Below the pieces are notes generated by a model, which was not told where the DNA came from, did not search any database, and saw only the letters and a list, made by a program, of their open reading frames with translations. 64,000 nt of DNA from Neolentinus lepideus HHB14362 ss-1. Taxonomy: Eukaryota > Basidiomycota > Agaricomycetes > Gloeophyllales > Gloeophyllaceae. Location of the stretch: contig KV425564.1 of the NCBI GenBank assembly GCA_001632425.1, forward strand, positions 372,001 to 436,000, written 5' to 3'. The translations under genes and the position numbers were made by a program. Positions 36,276 to 48,018 of the stretch are shown in pieces. Position 1 is the stretch's first letter. The number at the start of each line of letters is the position of its first letter.

Positions 36276-37643
36276 TCCGGAGATATTTGCATTTCCTGAT
36301 GAGATCTAGACCTTGGAGTTGTAGCATTATATGAGAACTAAGCAAGTGTTGGATTACTCAATTCCAAAGACATGTAGAAAGATAATCCTGTGCATGTTTG
36401 AACCTCCTCGGACGCAAAAACTCATCATAAATAACCATCCGTGAATGAGTGCTCCATCATCGTCATAATACCAAAGAGTAATGTTTAAGTATTAAAGCAA
36501 TTATCCAAGTCTACAGACGACAAGACCGCTGCACAGACTTCACCAGACGATAAGTTGACTACCTGCCAGCTCGGAGTCACCCCCCGTAAGCCATTTCACA
36601 TCTATAGTGTGCGAAGAGTCTCAGTTTTGCGCACCATAGTACAGACTCAGACCTTTTCATATGCATTCCAAAACATGTATGTTAATTTTATCTCGTATCT
36701 AAATGATGCCTGGGCACCATAGCATCACAGTTCTTCTGCAATTCAACTTGTTTCCTCGCACCTTGTAATCACTCCAGCCACATATTGCCTAATTAGGGGG
36801 TGGTCTCTGCATTACATAAGGGTCTCGGGGTCCTCGTTCACTCTACAGGGTTGACGTCGCGCGTTTTCTTGCCGTTGGCCCCTTGTTCTCACCAGTGCGC
36901 CGATACCATGGGCCGGCCTGAAAGGTAGAACTCTGGAAGATTTGCATTCATGATACCCCTGATGCATTCAGAGTCTACTGGAACCATTCGTCTCAGGATT
37001 CCTTTGAGATACCCGAACGCGATCCAGGTCATGCATCTAATCTCGGAGATCTCGTCGTTGTTCGCGCCACTTGTTGTATGCGTAAATGCACCTGATACCA
37101 GCGATTGTAGAGTCCCGGAGGCCCTTTCCGACACGAATGTGGATGCCTTCGTAACTAATGGACGTATCCTACTCCCATCGACCTGTCGCATGGCCCCGGC
37201 AGTGGGTAATCGCCTGAGAGGAGATGGTCTGTCTTCATGACTTTTTCTTTGAAAACACTCCTGAACGTTCCTGCAGTAGCATCTCAAGTAGTGGTCAGTC
37301 TCAAAAATTGCCGCAGTAACCTATTGACCCACTGGCACCAGTCTCGGCAGGTCATGCGTCAGAGTAAAAAGATGGGTTCATGTTTCAAGACTGCAGGACT
37401 GCAATAGTGTACAAAGCGTAGACTCGGCGGAGTGAACCCTTCTCACAAATCTGACTACAAGTCAGTATACTCGTCAGGTAAGTGCCTTGCGACCGAGACG
37501 CTGAGATGCTCATCATGCCAGTCTCGAACATTGGTCCGTAAACCAAAAACCTTCGGTGCACGAGTCACTTCCTGATTGGAAGGCCAGCCAAAGGCTGCTT
37601 CTCAACGAATTCGTAGATTTCAGTTAAGTTTCTTCGCGTATAA

Positions 37644-39000
37644 TCATAAGTCCAGAGCAACGTATCCAATAAGGGACATACATACTAGTATGTAAGGAGG
37701 CGTACTTTCCTCGTCCTGTTTTTGGGTCAAGACAACCTCGGATCCAGCGACGAGATACTTTACGCCAAAAGACATCGGCGATTCGCAGTACAGCTTCAAG
37801 TATCTAATTGTCTGAATGGCACTGAGTATTGGGCCAACATCCTCGAAGTCATTGTACTGTGATGCAAATTTAGTCAATTTGGGGAAATGAGGTGACGACG
37901 TCGCGGCACCACCGAGCATGTTTCAAGCGAAATCTCGCAGGAGTTCACTGGTAATCGAATTGTATAGATGAAACATTTCCAGGCTTGGAAACGAGAAGAC
38001 CAGGAAGAAATGATATCCAAATTTGTCCGCCGAGAGCGAGAGCGAGATACAGAGAACGAGCAGAGGTCGCGACGATGACGGGGAAATCATATGTTTCGAA
38101 GTCGCTGAAGCTGTGCCGTATCGGTGGTCCGTCTAGGCGATGAACGTTCAAATCGATAGTACCAAATCTGACGTAGAGTGGCCCACGAGTGGCGAGGAAG
38201 AGACATGTCGAGAGTAGTCGGGTCAGTGAGAGCAGGTAAGCTCGAGCGAATATCGAGGCCAAGTAGTCGTACGCGTATCAGAGAGGGGACACGTTCTTTT
38301 GACAGCTGCGGGGAGCTCGAATATAAGGTCCGAACTAACTACTACACTGAAGACAACCAACCGGAGTGCAGATGATGACTCGTGCAGGCTGCTGGAATGT
38401 CGGGACCAGTAGGTCCGTTGCATGTGCCAGATCAGATGCGTTGTTCCAACGCACACGAATAATTCGAATAACCACCACCGGTGATCGAGGTATCGGTACG
38501 CTCGTCAGCAACCAGAGGCGCTCAGGGAGCTCGGTATATCCACGAACAGCGTCGTGGCAATGTCAGAGCATTCTGGTGTGATGTCAAGCGGACAAGACCA
38601 TGATTTTCGATCTTCAGCTTTGCCAATTCAACGGACATGTAAGGAGACACCAACAGACCGCTCAGAGCAAGGGGCTGCGAGATATGATCTCGCACCATCG
38701 ACGGCTGACCCACGACATTCGCAATATCGCTGGAGCACTGAATTCGCGATGACATTGTCCATCGGTGAATGGTCGTGGCCTATTCCCCAGTGTCATCCTA
38801 TATATCCACGAATAATTCGTCACGCAAGTCGTTAATGGGGCTGACAGGCCGAATAGCTCTATTGGATAGCTAGTACTTGAAGCTCGACCATAGTGAACTG
38901 TATCGTCGCTGCCCGAGCATCTACCTCCCGGAGCTCTGTCTGGATCTCGTTGCGTCGAGCTTCATCCATTCGAAGACAACTAGACAGTCATTTTAATAGG
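37644..39000 (-). pseudogene. Possible decayed F-box/LRR-type gene
   Basis: Weak call. A frame near 38880-38980 (- strand) encodes MDEARRNEIQTELREVDARA, like the short coiled coil that starts many Agaricomycete F-box proteins, and frames at 37945-38262 and 37644-37919 have LRR-flanking style sequence (for example AIQTIRYLKLYCESPMSFGV). No intact F-box was found and the pieces do not join into one frame. Confidence 0.25.
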
Positions 39001-39588
39001 AAGTTATCCAGTACTGAGTTCGAGACGATCGTACAACACTGGGCGCTCGAACGTTCTAGCTTGTAAGCTTCAAATATCTCTTTCTCCAGAGGTGTCGCAA
39101 AAGCTGGCCAAAAGACTTGTGAAGAGGGACGGTACCGTTGAAGGGCCCGTATCGATCGAGAAATCCTTCCGGCCCTGACATCAAGATTCGTAGGAACTGT
39201 CGCGCTTGCCGAGCGGTATATGTACCTCGCAAGATCTTCTTTGCCGACCGCGTTGCTTATGTCCTACCATCCACAGGCCAGACCGAACAGTCAAGTAGCA
39301 AGTCAACGCGAAGCAACGAACATGGGGAGGAACCCGCCAAACGAGTTTCTAGTCGGTGGAGAACTTAAACCGGCGTCAACGTCATGACGCCGTTCGCAGG
39401 ACCCTTCTTTGCCCTATATTCCAGGCCGTGCTGCCCGCCTCGTTTGACTTTTGCTTGTCCCTCATCCGCATCTGAGAGGTGAGTCGTTCTGTATCAAGGT
39501 GGTCATCGTGTCTGACAGTCTAATACAACGGTCTGCAGGCGCTCAATCCGATACTTTACTGGACACCGAAATACATAGGTTAAATAAA

Positions 39589-40873
39589 ATGGCCGACCTC
39601 CACGAGGTGACGTTCAGATGGTCCGTGTTCAGCAGCACAAATGATAGATCGTTGGACTAATTAGAAATACTCGACAGGCCTCGGACTGATGCATCAGACG
39701 TGATCTGCACCGGCACATTTGACCAGGTTCGCATTGCCATCACTTACAGCTGTCTCACGTCTCGAGTGTTGATTCCATACTTAGTGGTCATCGTCTATCC
39801 ACCTCAGCAGAACTGCGTCTGGATTCGAGTCGAAATTTAAGGTGCCATGGTCAGATAAGGTCTTCTACAAGTTTATTGTCGACGGCAAGTGGACGACCGC
39901 ATATGACCAGCCAACCGAATACGATTCGATAGGTAACCTGAACAACGTATACCACTCGCCATCAAAGCCAGCGCCTCCAGTCCTGGCCCCGGAATCTGTG
40001 GTGCCAGAGCCGAAGTTGACGAATGGCGATGCGAAGAGAGCGGGTGATTCCACTGTAGAGAAGGTGACTGAAATGGCGCACAATGTTGCTGAGATGACCA
40101 GCAATGCAGCTGCCCCTGTGGTGGAGTTTGCAAGCAAGTTCGTCGACGAGCCTACGACACCTGCTGCGACAAACGAACCTCAGAAAGCTGTATCTTCGGA
40201 GTCCGCTATTCCCACTGAACCTAAAACCGTCGTCTCCTCGTCCCCTGAGCCGTTTGTCTCAGCAGAGCAACCGAAACTCCTTCCCGAAGTCCCCATTACC
40301 GTCCTTCCCATTGCCGAGCAAGCTGCACCACCCACCGAGCAACCAGCAGCACTTGGTGCGGTTCCGACTATCCCCGCAACGCCGACTATCCCTCCACCGG
40401 AGCCTCTGGAAACGTTGGTTGTCCCAGGTGCGGCAGTCGATAGCGAGAAGAAGGATGAGGCTGCGCAGAATGAGGTTCAGCCTTCGACACACACAGGCGG
40501 TGTCGTTGACGTTATTGAAGCTTCTCCTTCCCAGCTCACCGAGCCCCCCTCGACGCCGCCTGCAGTGCCGGCCAAAGTCAATGGGAACGGCTCAGCCAAG
40601 ACCCCTGAACATTCGCAGCCTGCGAGTCCGGCTGCGTCACCATCAAAGACTCTCCGTGACCGGCAGTTCTCCTTCCCTAGCATCAGACGGGCTGCATCGA
40701 GCTCTCAGAGCACCAACAGGAGCTCGAGTCCAACGCCTTCAGGTAGTCCGACGGGAACAACCAAATTCAAGAGTGGCGAGAGGAAGAAGAAGAACAGTAT
40801 TTTTGGAAAGCTTAAGGATGTGTTCTACCATGAGAAGGAAACGAGCGGGGAGAAGGAGAAGGCCGGCAAGTAA
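39589..40873 (+). CDS. AMPK-type glycogen-binding (CBM48-like) domain protein, MDG1/CRP1-like
   Basis: Exons 39589-39620, 39678-39726 and 39785-40873 give 389 residues. Residues 1-80 form a complete AMPK1_CBM domain: MADLHEVTFRWPR, DASDVICTGTFDQWSSS, FKVPWSDKVFYKFIVDGKW and AYDQPTEYDSIGNLNNVY. Yeast MDG1 and CRP1 share this layout (domain plus long disordered tail). The rest is Pro/Ala/Ser/Thr-rich and disordered, ending in a basic KKKNSIFGKLKDVFYHEKE segment that could bind membranes or partners. All junctions fit in phase, and the ATG follows a stop-free but non-homologous stretch that was excluded. Molecular role unknown. Confidence 0.88.
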
Positions 40874-41315
40874 GGGTCTTATATTTCGGAGAGTAGTTGT
40901 CGGGGCAAAGGTATTTCATAAATTTCATCAAACTTTGTGAGGGGCAGGCCGTAGGGTCACCCTATTCGGATACCAATGGACTGATGCGTTTGCGCCGTGC
41001 TTCTTCTTTTGTTTTGTAATTGAATGTGAGGCGTCATTTACGTTTCTTGTGTATCATACTTCTGTGGTTACTTTTCCCGTTCCATGATCCCTCTTGGACA
41101 TGTCCTCTGTATCTGTACATACCTTAATCGCTGTCTGCCTGCCTCGCTGATTCGCTCGCATCTGATATCTTGGTTCTTGCTTGCTATCTACTTTCCGCTA
41201 TCCTACATGTTGCTCCATAGAGTAGGTAGTCGTGCTTTGGTTGAATAAATCGCTACATTTGTTTATTGTCAGGTATGGTTCGGTGCCTGAGTTGTCAATG
41301 TCGCGAAACAGGTTC
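40874..41315. other. Intergenic between convergent genes
   Basis: Pyrimidine-rich sequence on the + strand; no gene seen. It should contain both polyadenylation regions. Confidence 0.5.
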
Positions 41316-44300
41316 TCAAGAAACGATTTCCAGAACGACACCTGCAAGACATCTTAGCACATTCTCTAGACAGAACAGGGGAGTGCCCACCCGCGGCAAT
41401 GGTTTCGCCTTCTCTCCTAATCAATACTCTTCCCATTTCTTTATTGACAGCGAAGGTTTCCAAGGGAATAGGTCTAGGCCTTGCATTGGGACCAGAATAT
41501 GCAGAACTTCGTAAGGTGATATGTACTTCCGCCGACGCTCCCTTTGTGAGCACTCTGACGACAAAAGTCCATTAGGCTCATGGTGGCATATGACAATATT
41601 TGAGGTTTACTGACCGAGGATTCTTCCGTATGACGGCACCATTTGCTCTATCGAGCGTCGCCAACAATTTAGAGATGGACGCTGGCACGTCGTGTGCTTG
41701 ATGGAACAACTCCACCTTGAGTTTGTTCCGTGTTAGAACTACAAGATGCACAGTGAATGGGCAAACTTACGGATGCACCCGCTGTGATGGGCACCGACAC
41801 GTCGAATATAAGCACCCTCGCAGTGAAGACTGTCGCAAGCGGTACGACATCGGATGGTGGACACAGGACACTCCCGACGTTCAAGTGTACTGGGTCCACC
41901 CCTGTGAGATACAGCGTTACGTTGGACCCATCAGTAGCCCACTCGACGTTCTCTTCTTCATGCTCGATATCTGAAGGGGTGTGAGTCAGACGACAGAAAA
42001 TACCATAAGCACCAACATTTCACGAGAGCACTCTCATCTCCTGGCAATATGCGCAAGCGTTCGCCTACTTGGACGATACCGCCGCATATACGGCCTTGCA
42101 AAGCGTACGCGGACCTCTGGCCTTTGAACACGTTCGATATGGGGAATCGCAGCGGGGCCGTGATGTTCCTCGAGGGAGGCTTAAGCATATCTGTTGAAAC
42201 TGCGTTAATGGACGCTCCATCGTGTAATGCGCCAATATTACAGACCAAGTAGATCCACGAGAGTTGGGCCGGAGTACCAACGGGAAAGAGCTGCTGCATC
42301 AGGACCTCTCCGGTTGACTAGATTCACGCCGGACATCGCGCCCACAGGGACAAAGCTCGTCTTCGACTGCTGGAAGCCAGATTGCAGAAGGAAAAGCTGT
42401 ATTTGGCCTAATATCTCGTCGTACCGGCTTTGCTCCCATTGCACCTACGACAAGGTCAGCTCTCCTATACGGTCAAACCTTGATGAGTGTGCCGACCATG
42501 TCCAGCTTGTTGATGGCAATGATGACTTGTGAAACTCCGAGACTTCTCACGAGTAGCAGATGTTCACGAGTCTGGCCTCCACGTTCGAAACCGGCCTCGA
42601 ACTCTCCAGTAGACGCATCGACCACCAGAAGAGCACAATCAGCCTGAGATGCACCTGAAATCATGTTCGGGATGAAGTCTTTATGGCCTGGAGCGTCCAG
42701 AATGGTTATCTGCCGATGAGGCGTGCTCAGTGATTGTTGAGCTATGTCCATAGTTATGCCTCTGACGATTCCCGTCAATGCAAAAGCTCATTGGAGAGTA
42801 GGTTAGAAGTGACATTACCTTTCTCTCTCTTCTTGTGTTCCATCCAGCTCCCAAGCCCAGCTAAAGCTTCCCTTCCCGATCTTATTACTTCCCCTCTCAT
42901 TCGCTATCCTTCTCTTCTCATCGATCCTTCCAAGCTCATATAGCAGCCGGCCCATAAGGGTCGACTTACCCGCATCAACATGACCTTCACGACATTGTTA
43001 CCCTGAGCCGCGACTTCAAAAGCACAAACCGCACCGATGACAACAAGGCTCACGCCTCTCTTTCTACTCTCCGAGGCCTCAATCGCCTTACGCGCCTCCT
43101 CGAGAAGCTTCTCCCTTGCCATCGTCATCTTGGGCGGCTCCTCATCGACAGCGGGACCATCATCGTTCAGGTTGAGGCCCGACATATCAAGTTCGCGCTG
43201 GTCGACCACATTCCGTATCAACGTCGGTGCCGCCGTCACCTTCGTCGACGTAATTCCCCTCGCACCTGACTTATTCGCACCCTTCGCACTTGGACTCGCT
43301 GCTCGCGATGCCGTCTCAGCCACCTTTTTATGCTGCGCCAGCTTCTCCGCCTTTTCCTGTTGCTTCGCAGCTATAGATTACAAACAAATTATCAGTACAT
43401 GTCACGATACTATAACAAATAATAGATCAAGTCCTTGGGCGAATAGGTTTGGCAGTAGAGACAGAAGATGAAGATGAACGAGAAGAAACAACTGAAGCAG
43501 GCTTCCGAGAAGGTTGCTGCGCCAGCGAGGTTCCGCGCCGGGCACTGTGCACCAGGTCATCCGGACTGGGAGAGTCAAATGCGAAGCCACCAGATTGTGC
43601 CATGGTGGGTATTGCCGGCATGGGCTTGTCCCTGTATTGTGCATGCGACCACCCGCTGACGGTGGAGGAGGCCGAGCGAGAGGAGCCATTTGAACCTTGA
43701 TTACCGGAAGCCGTCAGAGCCTCATCCCCAGTAAGCAATTGAGCAAAAGCCGAGGGCGACGCACGGGAGCGAGTCGCATTCGATGAAAACAACTGCAGAT
43801 CGGGAAGAATCACGGGCTCTTCTTCCACCTGCGTTGGTGATAGGTAATGTTGCATGCGACTTCGTGCTTTCATCGCCAACTTAGACTGCTTGCCATTCGA
43901 CTCCGATGGAGTCTTCTCAGGAGGCGGGTAAGAAGGCGGGAGAGCGGACTTCTTCGGAGGGATGAGGTTGTACAAGGTCTGATACTGCGTCGTAATTGCA
44001 GTCGTCGCGCTTGCTCCATTCGCAATCGGCGTCAAATACTCTGTGCGAGCTTCATGTAACATCCTCTTAGGAGAAGGTGACCTAGGCTGAGACTTCGGCT
44101 TCGGACTATACGATGAGCCTTGCTTGGCTTTGGCTTGAGCCATCAACGCCAACTTTGATGGAGGCTTGCCACTCCCTGAACGGGTTGACGGTGTAGACTG
44201 AGAATCTGCAACACTCCTCTCCTGAGCTGGCGGCGATGATGGCCCTGCAGATATCCCCATCCTGCTGGATCGTTCAGCCTCTGATCTGGCCCCATTCGCA

Positions 44301-45854
44301 GCAGCGACCTTCTTGTCTTGTTTCTCTAACTCCAGTGCAGTCTGGATCGCTCGTCTGACATGCGACGACATGGACGTCGAAGTAGTCTCGGCCTCTGACG
44401 GCACCAGAGATATTTGTGATGCCGGCGAGGGTCTCAAGGCGGGATAGGTCACAAAGGATGCCGTGTCCGTCCGATCATCATGCGTCGCTGTGGTCATACT
44501 GGTTCCGCTTGCCATACTAACGCGTGACCGTGAACTGGCTAGGGCGGACAACTTGGACTGTCTCTTCGGCATAACTGTAGCGTCAGACTTCTCGGAAATC
44601 GTGGAGACAGGCCGTCGAGGAGCGAGGGGCTGGAGGTGAGGTCCGTCACGAGCAGACGACGAAGGATAGTCTGGGATGTCCGGGATAGCTTCTATTGGAG
44701 GGACAGGAGGCGGCGGCGAACGAGGGGGCGTAGGAGTCGGTGGAGGGGTTGCCGACTCTGACCTCGGCAACGACGGCGCTGGTTCGATGATGGACAAATA
44801 GTGCAGTGCTGAGAGCGAGGGCGAGGGCGGCATAATGTTCGGTTCCGGATTGTTGAGCTTTGACTCTAGATAAGCGGACAATACAATTAGAATACGGGAA
44901 AGAAGTCGTCCACGAAGCACGCACCGATGACCTGCCCGTAATCAACCGTCGACGTCATGGACGCCCTCGGTCCGTAGGCGGACAACCGGGGTCCTACCGT
45001 CGACTCTTCCGTGCGTTCTGTCCGCTCCGTGATAGTGCTTAGGCGAATGATTGGAAGGCGTGGCGTCGATGCGTCGGAGAATTCGTCGTAATATTCGCCA
45101 GAATTGCCTTCGAAGGGGATGGGCACTGGCATAACCGGGCGACTCGCTCGCTCCATGAGTCCTGGAGACGCACTGCTCGTGTCCGACGTGGCCTCCTCGT
45201 CGTCAACGGGTATTGGGGGAAGCGACTTGCGATCTTTATAAGGGTCTGACGTTAGTACGTGCTGATGGCGGATGTCCTGAGGCAGCTTGAAAAGGCTAAA
45301 TACCTTGTCGGGTCCACTCTACGAAGAATTCATAGTGACAATAGGAAAGCAAAGAAGAATAAAAGAGGATAAACAAGGTACTGCTACAACTGGGAGAACC
45401 TCCACAAACACACAAACGCTCACCTTTGCGCTCCTGAGCTATCCTTCTCCGCTCTTGTTCCTCTGCGGGACAGATTGGAAAGATGGCATGACATGGCTCG
45501 CCGCGAAGGCGCACCTAACAGTAGCTGCACAGTCCTTTCCACGTCAAAGTACTGATCCCATAGCGCATTCTTGATCGTCTCGTCATCTAGCCCTGATTCG
45601 CGTTCGGAGCCTATGATATGCCGGACTTGCTCTAAGCCATATGCCATTTGTTCTGCACATTACTTTGGTATTTGTTAGTCACTCATCGAGTTCGATTTGC
45701 CACGAACCTTCTTGCTCTGGGGTGAGTTCCTCCTCTCCAAAGTCACCAGCATCAGCATCCAGTTCGTCTGCACATCTGCTAAGTCAAATCCTTTCACAAA
45801 TCTCTAACACTCACCCTGGATGTTCATATTCCTAACAATTCTATGCCGCGACAT
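41316..45854 (-). CDS. HBS1: HBS1 translational GTPase (probable HBS1/SKI7 dual gene)
   Basis: HBS1 with Dom34/Pelota rescues stalled ribosomes. Exons: 45815-45854, 45708-45767, 45515-45652, 45424-45462, 44925-45233, exon 6 from 44865, then 43035-43370, 42819-42984, 42479-42761, 42246-42444, 42017-42190, 41771-41970, 41611-41715, 41391-41541 and 41316-41341. The N-terminal HBS1_N domain is clear ([39 protein letters not shown]). GTPase motifs are complete: [23 protein letters not shown] and NKLDM; the end is [13 protein letters not shown]. Exon 6 is about 1.4 kb, Ser/Pro-rich, and runs into an in-frame TGA at 43427 with no standard donor before it. Splicing to exon 7 needs a phase-1 donor; the best one I see is at 43590 (exon 43591-44865), giving 1,166 residues. 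Reading through gives 674 residues without the GTPase. Confidence 0.9.
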
Positions 45855-46037
45855 TTTGCAAGAAAACAGTTATCGATACAGCAAAAGCGATACAGAGGAG
45901 ATATACAAATGAAGGGACGCGGCGTGACGAGTGTGATGTTGGGTTTGCTACAGGCCAAAAATAGCCTAGGCCGATCGAAGTTGAATACACTTCCCGAATT
46001 TTGTTCGTTTACGCTGTCGCCGTCCTCGACGCCCACC

Positions 46038-46724
46038 ATGTTCAGTGCAATTCGCCCCCGCTTCGCCTTACGCAGCAGCGCCCGCGTGAGTACTTTGGCT
46101 GCGTATATGCTGCGACGATCGTGAATGAACTTAAAATGCGGCGATTCGTAGGCATTCTCGACTACGCGCATTGCGTCGTCTGATTTATCCAAGCTCACGC
46201 TCATCGGCCGGTTGGGGAAAGACCCAGAGGTCCGGCGAACGAAAAGCGACCAGGAGTACGTGATGTACGCGTTGTTTATCTCATTATTACACTGGGATAT
46301 GTACTGACATGTCTCGTGCCAGGTACACGGTCGCGACGACCAACTATCCCCCTCCTCCCCCCAACCCTGACGGCAGTACGTTTTCCCTCCACTCTTTTGT
46401 TGAACGATCTCACTAGGTCTCACAGCTCGTCGTGAGGCCGGAACCACATGGCACACCGTCCTGTCCTTCCACTCCTCCTCTAACAACTACCTCAAGACCC
46501 TCTCGAAAGGCTCCCGCGTCTATGTCGAGGCCAATTTCGAGCTGCGCCAGCCCGACCCCACCGCCGATCCTGACTCTCCCCAAGGCCAGCGCCAGATCTT
46601 CCTGAGACACGGTGGGTTTGACCTGTCATCCAAATCTTAGGCAGTCAACTTAATAGTTTGCCTTGCAGAGACTCTCCGATTACTGTCCGCTCCTCCCAGG
46701 TCATCTGATTCAGGGGAACAGTAA
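46038..46724 (+). CDS. RIM1: Mitochondrial single-stranded DNA-binding protein
   Basis: OB-fold protein coating single-stranded mtDNA during replication. Exons 46038-46085, 46152-46264, 46323-46375, 46426-46611 and 46669-46724 give 151 residues. The start encodes MFSAIRPRFALRSSARAFST, a typical presequence. SSB core: LSKLTLIGRLGKDPEVRRTK, YVMYTVATTNYPPPPPNPDG, GTTWHTVLSFHSSSNNYLKT and LSKGSRVYVEANFELRQPDP. An alternative exon 4 acceptor nine bases upstream (exon from 46417) also keeps frame and would add three residues. The gene is divergent from HBS1, with 183 bp between starts. Confidence 0.93.
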
Positions 46725-47179
46725 TGATCGATCTCTTGAACCACTTAAATGCTCTATCTAGTTTGTTTTGCTGCTCGCTGTTATTTATTTTAACTCACAC
46801 TACAGGTGATAATGACCATACATCGCTCTCTTCATGGTGACTCCATCAATCCTTTCTATCAATGTTATTGACTCCTCCTATATGTACACCTCGTACAAGC
46901 CTATATACAGTAGAACTCGGTCACCACCTATGGTTGCTCAACGCTCATGATCATTCTCATGATGCATCATCTCCGTCGGCGACTCCGTCTCGCTTGGCGC
47001 AGCATGTCTCAGCAACCACGTCTACATGCATACACCGTTATTAAGCCCGATCTCTCTACTATCACAAGACGAGAGACGGAAGGAATGTACATACCGTGCT
47101 TTGGCCCGGGGTTATCTCCGGATACGGCGTAGGTAGAGGTTTTATAGTCTCTTGACGAGCCTTTGCAGGGCCATGTGAG
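46725..47179. other. Intergenic between convergent genes
   Basis: 455 bp, no gene recognised. Confidence 0.5.
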
Positions 47180-48018
47180 TTACATGAATTCTGAGCTGTG
47201 GTCGTAATGATGTACTACTTGCGGGATGGGCATCGTCGCCCCCGTAGGCATCGAGGAGTTGCTGGCCGGCGGCGGCACATGGCCGTTCCTGAACATCTTG
47301 TTGATGTAGTCGCGGACGCCTGCGACGACCAGCTGGGAAACGAGAGAATTAGTTTGGGAAGATTGGAAGGAACCTGAACGCACGTTATGGTCGTCAACGC
47401 TTGAGCCGGAGAAACAGCCTACAATTGCTATCGGGCAGCATTGTGCATTCTAGAGATATCAGTAGCCTGTATGAACGAAAAGGCATGAATCTCGCATTAC
47501 CTCCAGCCATATGGGAAATGCTAAACAGACACAACAATCAGCACGTTGATCAAAGCATTTCCAATCGAGAATAGATCACCTCCCCCACACAGAAATTCCT
47601 TCTGCAGATTCATATTCAGACTCGTCTGACCTGTCTGGTTTGTCTTCCCCATCGCGCCCATCCCCTTCTCGACATAATAACTCGAATGTCCCGTCCTCTT
47701 CGCCACATTAATCATGCCTTCAAGACACGTCCAGCTCTCCAAGCTTACATCCCCCACGCCGCTGATGCCGCCTAGGTCACCGACGGTACACGCGAACAGT
47801 GTGTGCCCCGCAATCGTCTGGATGGAGATGACGAGTCCCTTGCCCCTCGCGTGCCGCCGCGACGCGCGGAAGCGCTTGCGCAGAGAGAGTCCAAGCGTGA
47901 CCGCGTCGTTGGCGGAGAAGGAGGGGAAGCGGTAGAGCGACTCTTCGTGCAGCACGGAGGCGGCGATCTCTGCATCCGAGGTTGGCATGGGCAATTGAAA
48001 TCCCGTTAGCATGGACAT
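47180..48018 (-). CDS. HbpS/UPF0303-like (haem-degrading domain) protein
   Basis: Exons 47580-48018, 47501-47520, 47384-47449 and 47180-47332 give 225 residues. The pattern FPSFSANDAVTLGLSLRKRF, then GLVISIQTIAGHTLFACTVG, SSYYVEKGM and, after the 20-nt micro-exon AFPIWLE, CCPIAIVGCFSGSSVDDHNL, matches the UPF0303/HbpS-like fold. Such proteins are small and of poorly known function; some bind or degrade haem, and whether this one does cannot be told. The C-terminal tail (VPPPASNSSMPTGATMP) is low complexity. Exon 2 encodes a conserved turn, so the micro-exon is credible. Confidence 0.8.

Larger units (their letters stand above)
34037..39588. other. Gene-poor 5.5-kb region
   Basis: No gene could be supported. 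The longest frames (for example about 130-150 codons near 34150-34608 and 36889-37287 on the - strand) have no recognisable domains or coherent splicing. The region holds hairpin-forming repeats (35821-35880, 36201-36290) and, around 37640-39000 on the - strand, scattered frames compatible with a decayed F-box/LRR-type gene. Overall it looks like a relic-rich, rapidly evolving interval. Confidence 0.5.

Noticed and set aside
40104..40940. 278-codon + strand frame over the CBM protein
   Set aside because: Out-of-frame shadow of exon 3 of the AMPK-type CBM gene; Ser/Leu/Arg-rich with no domain.
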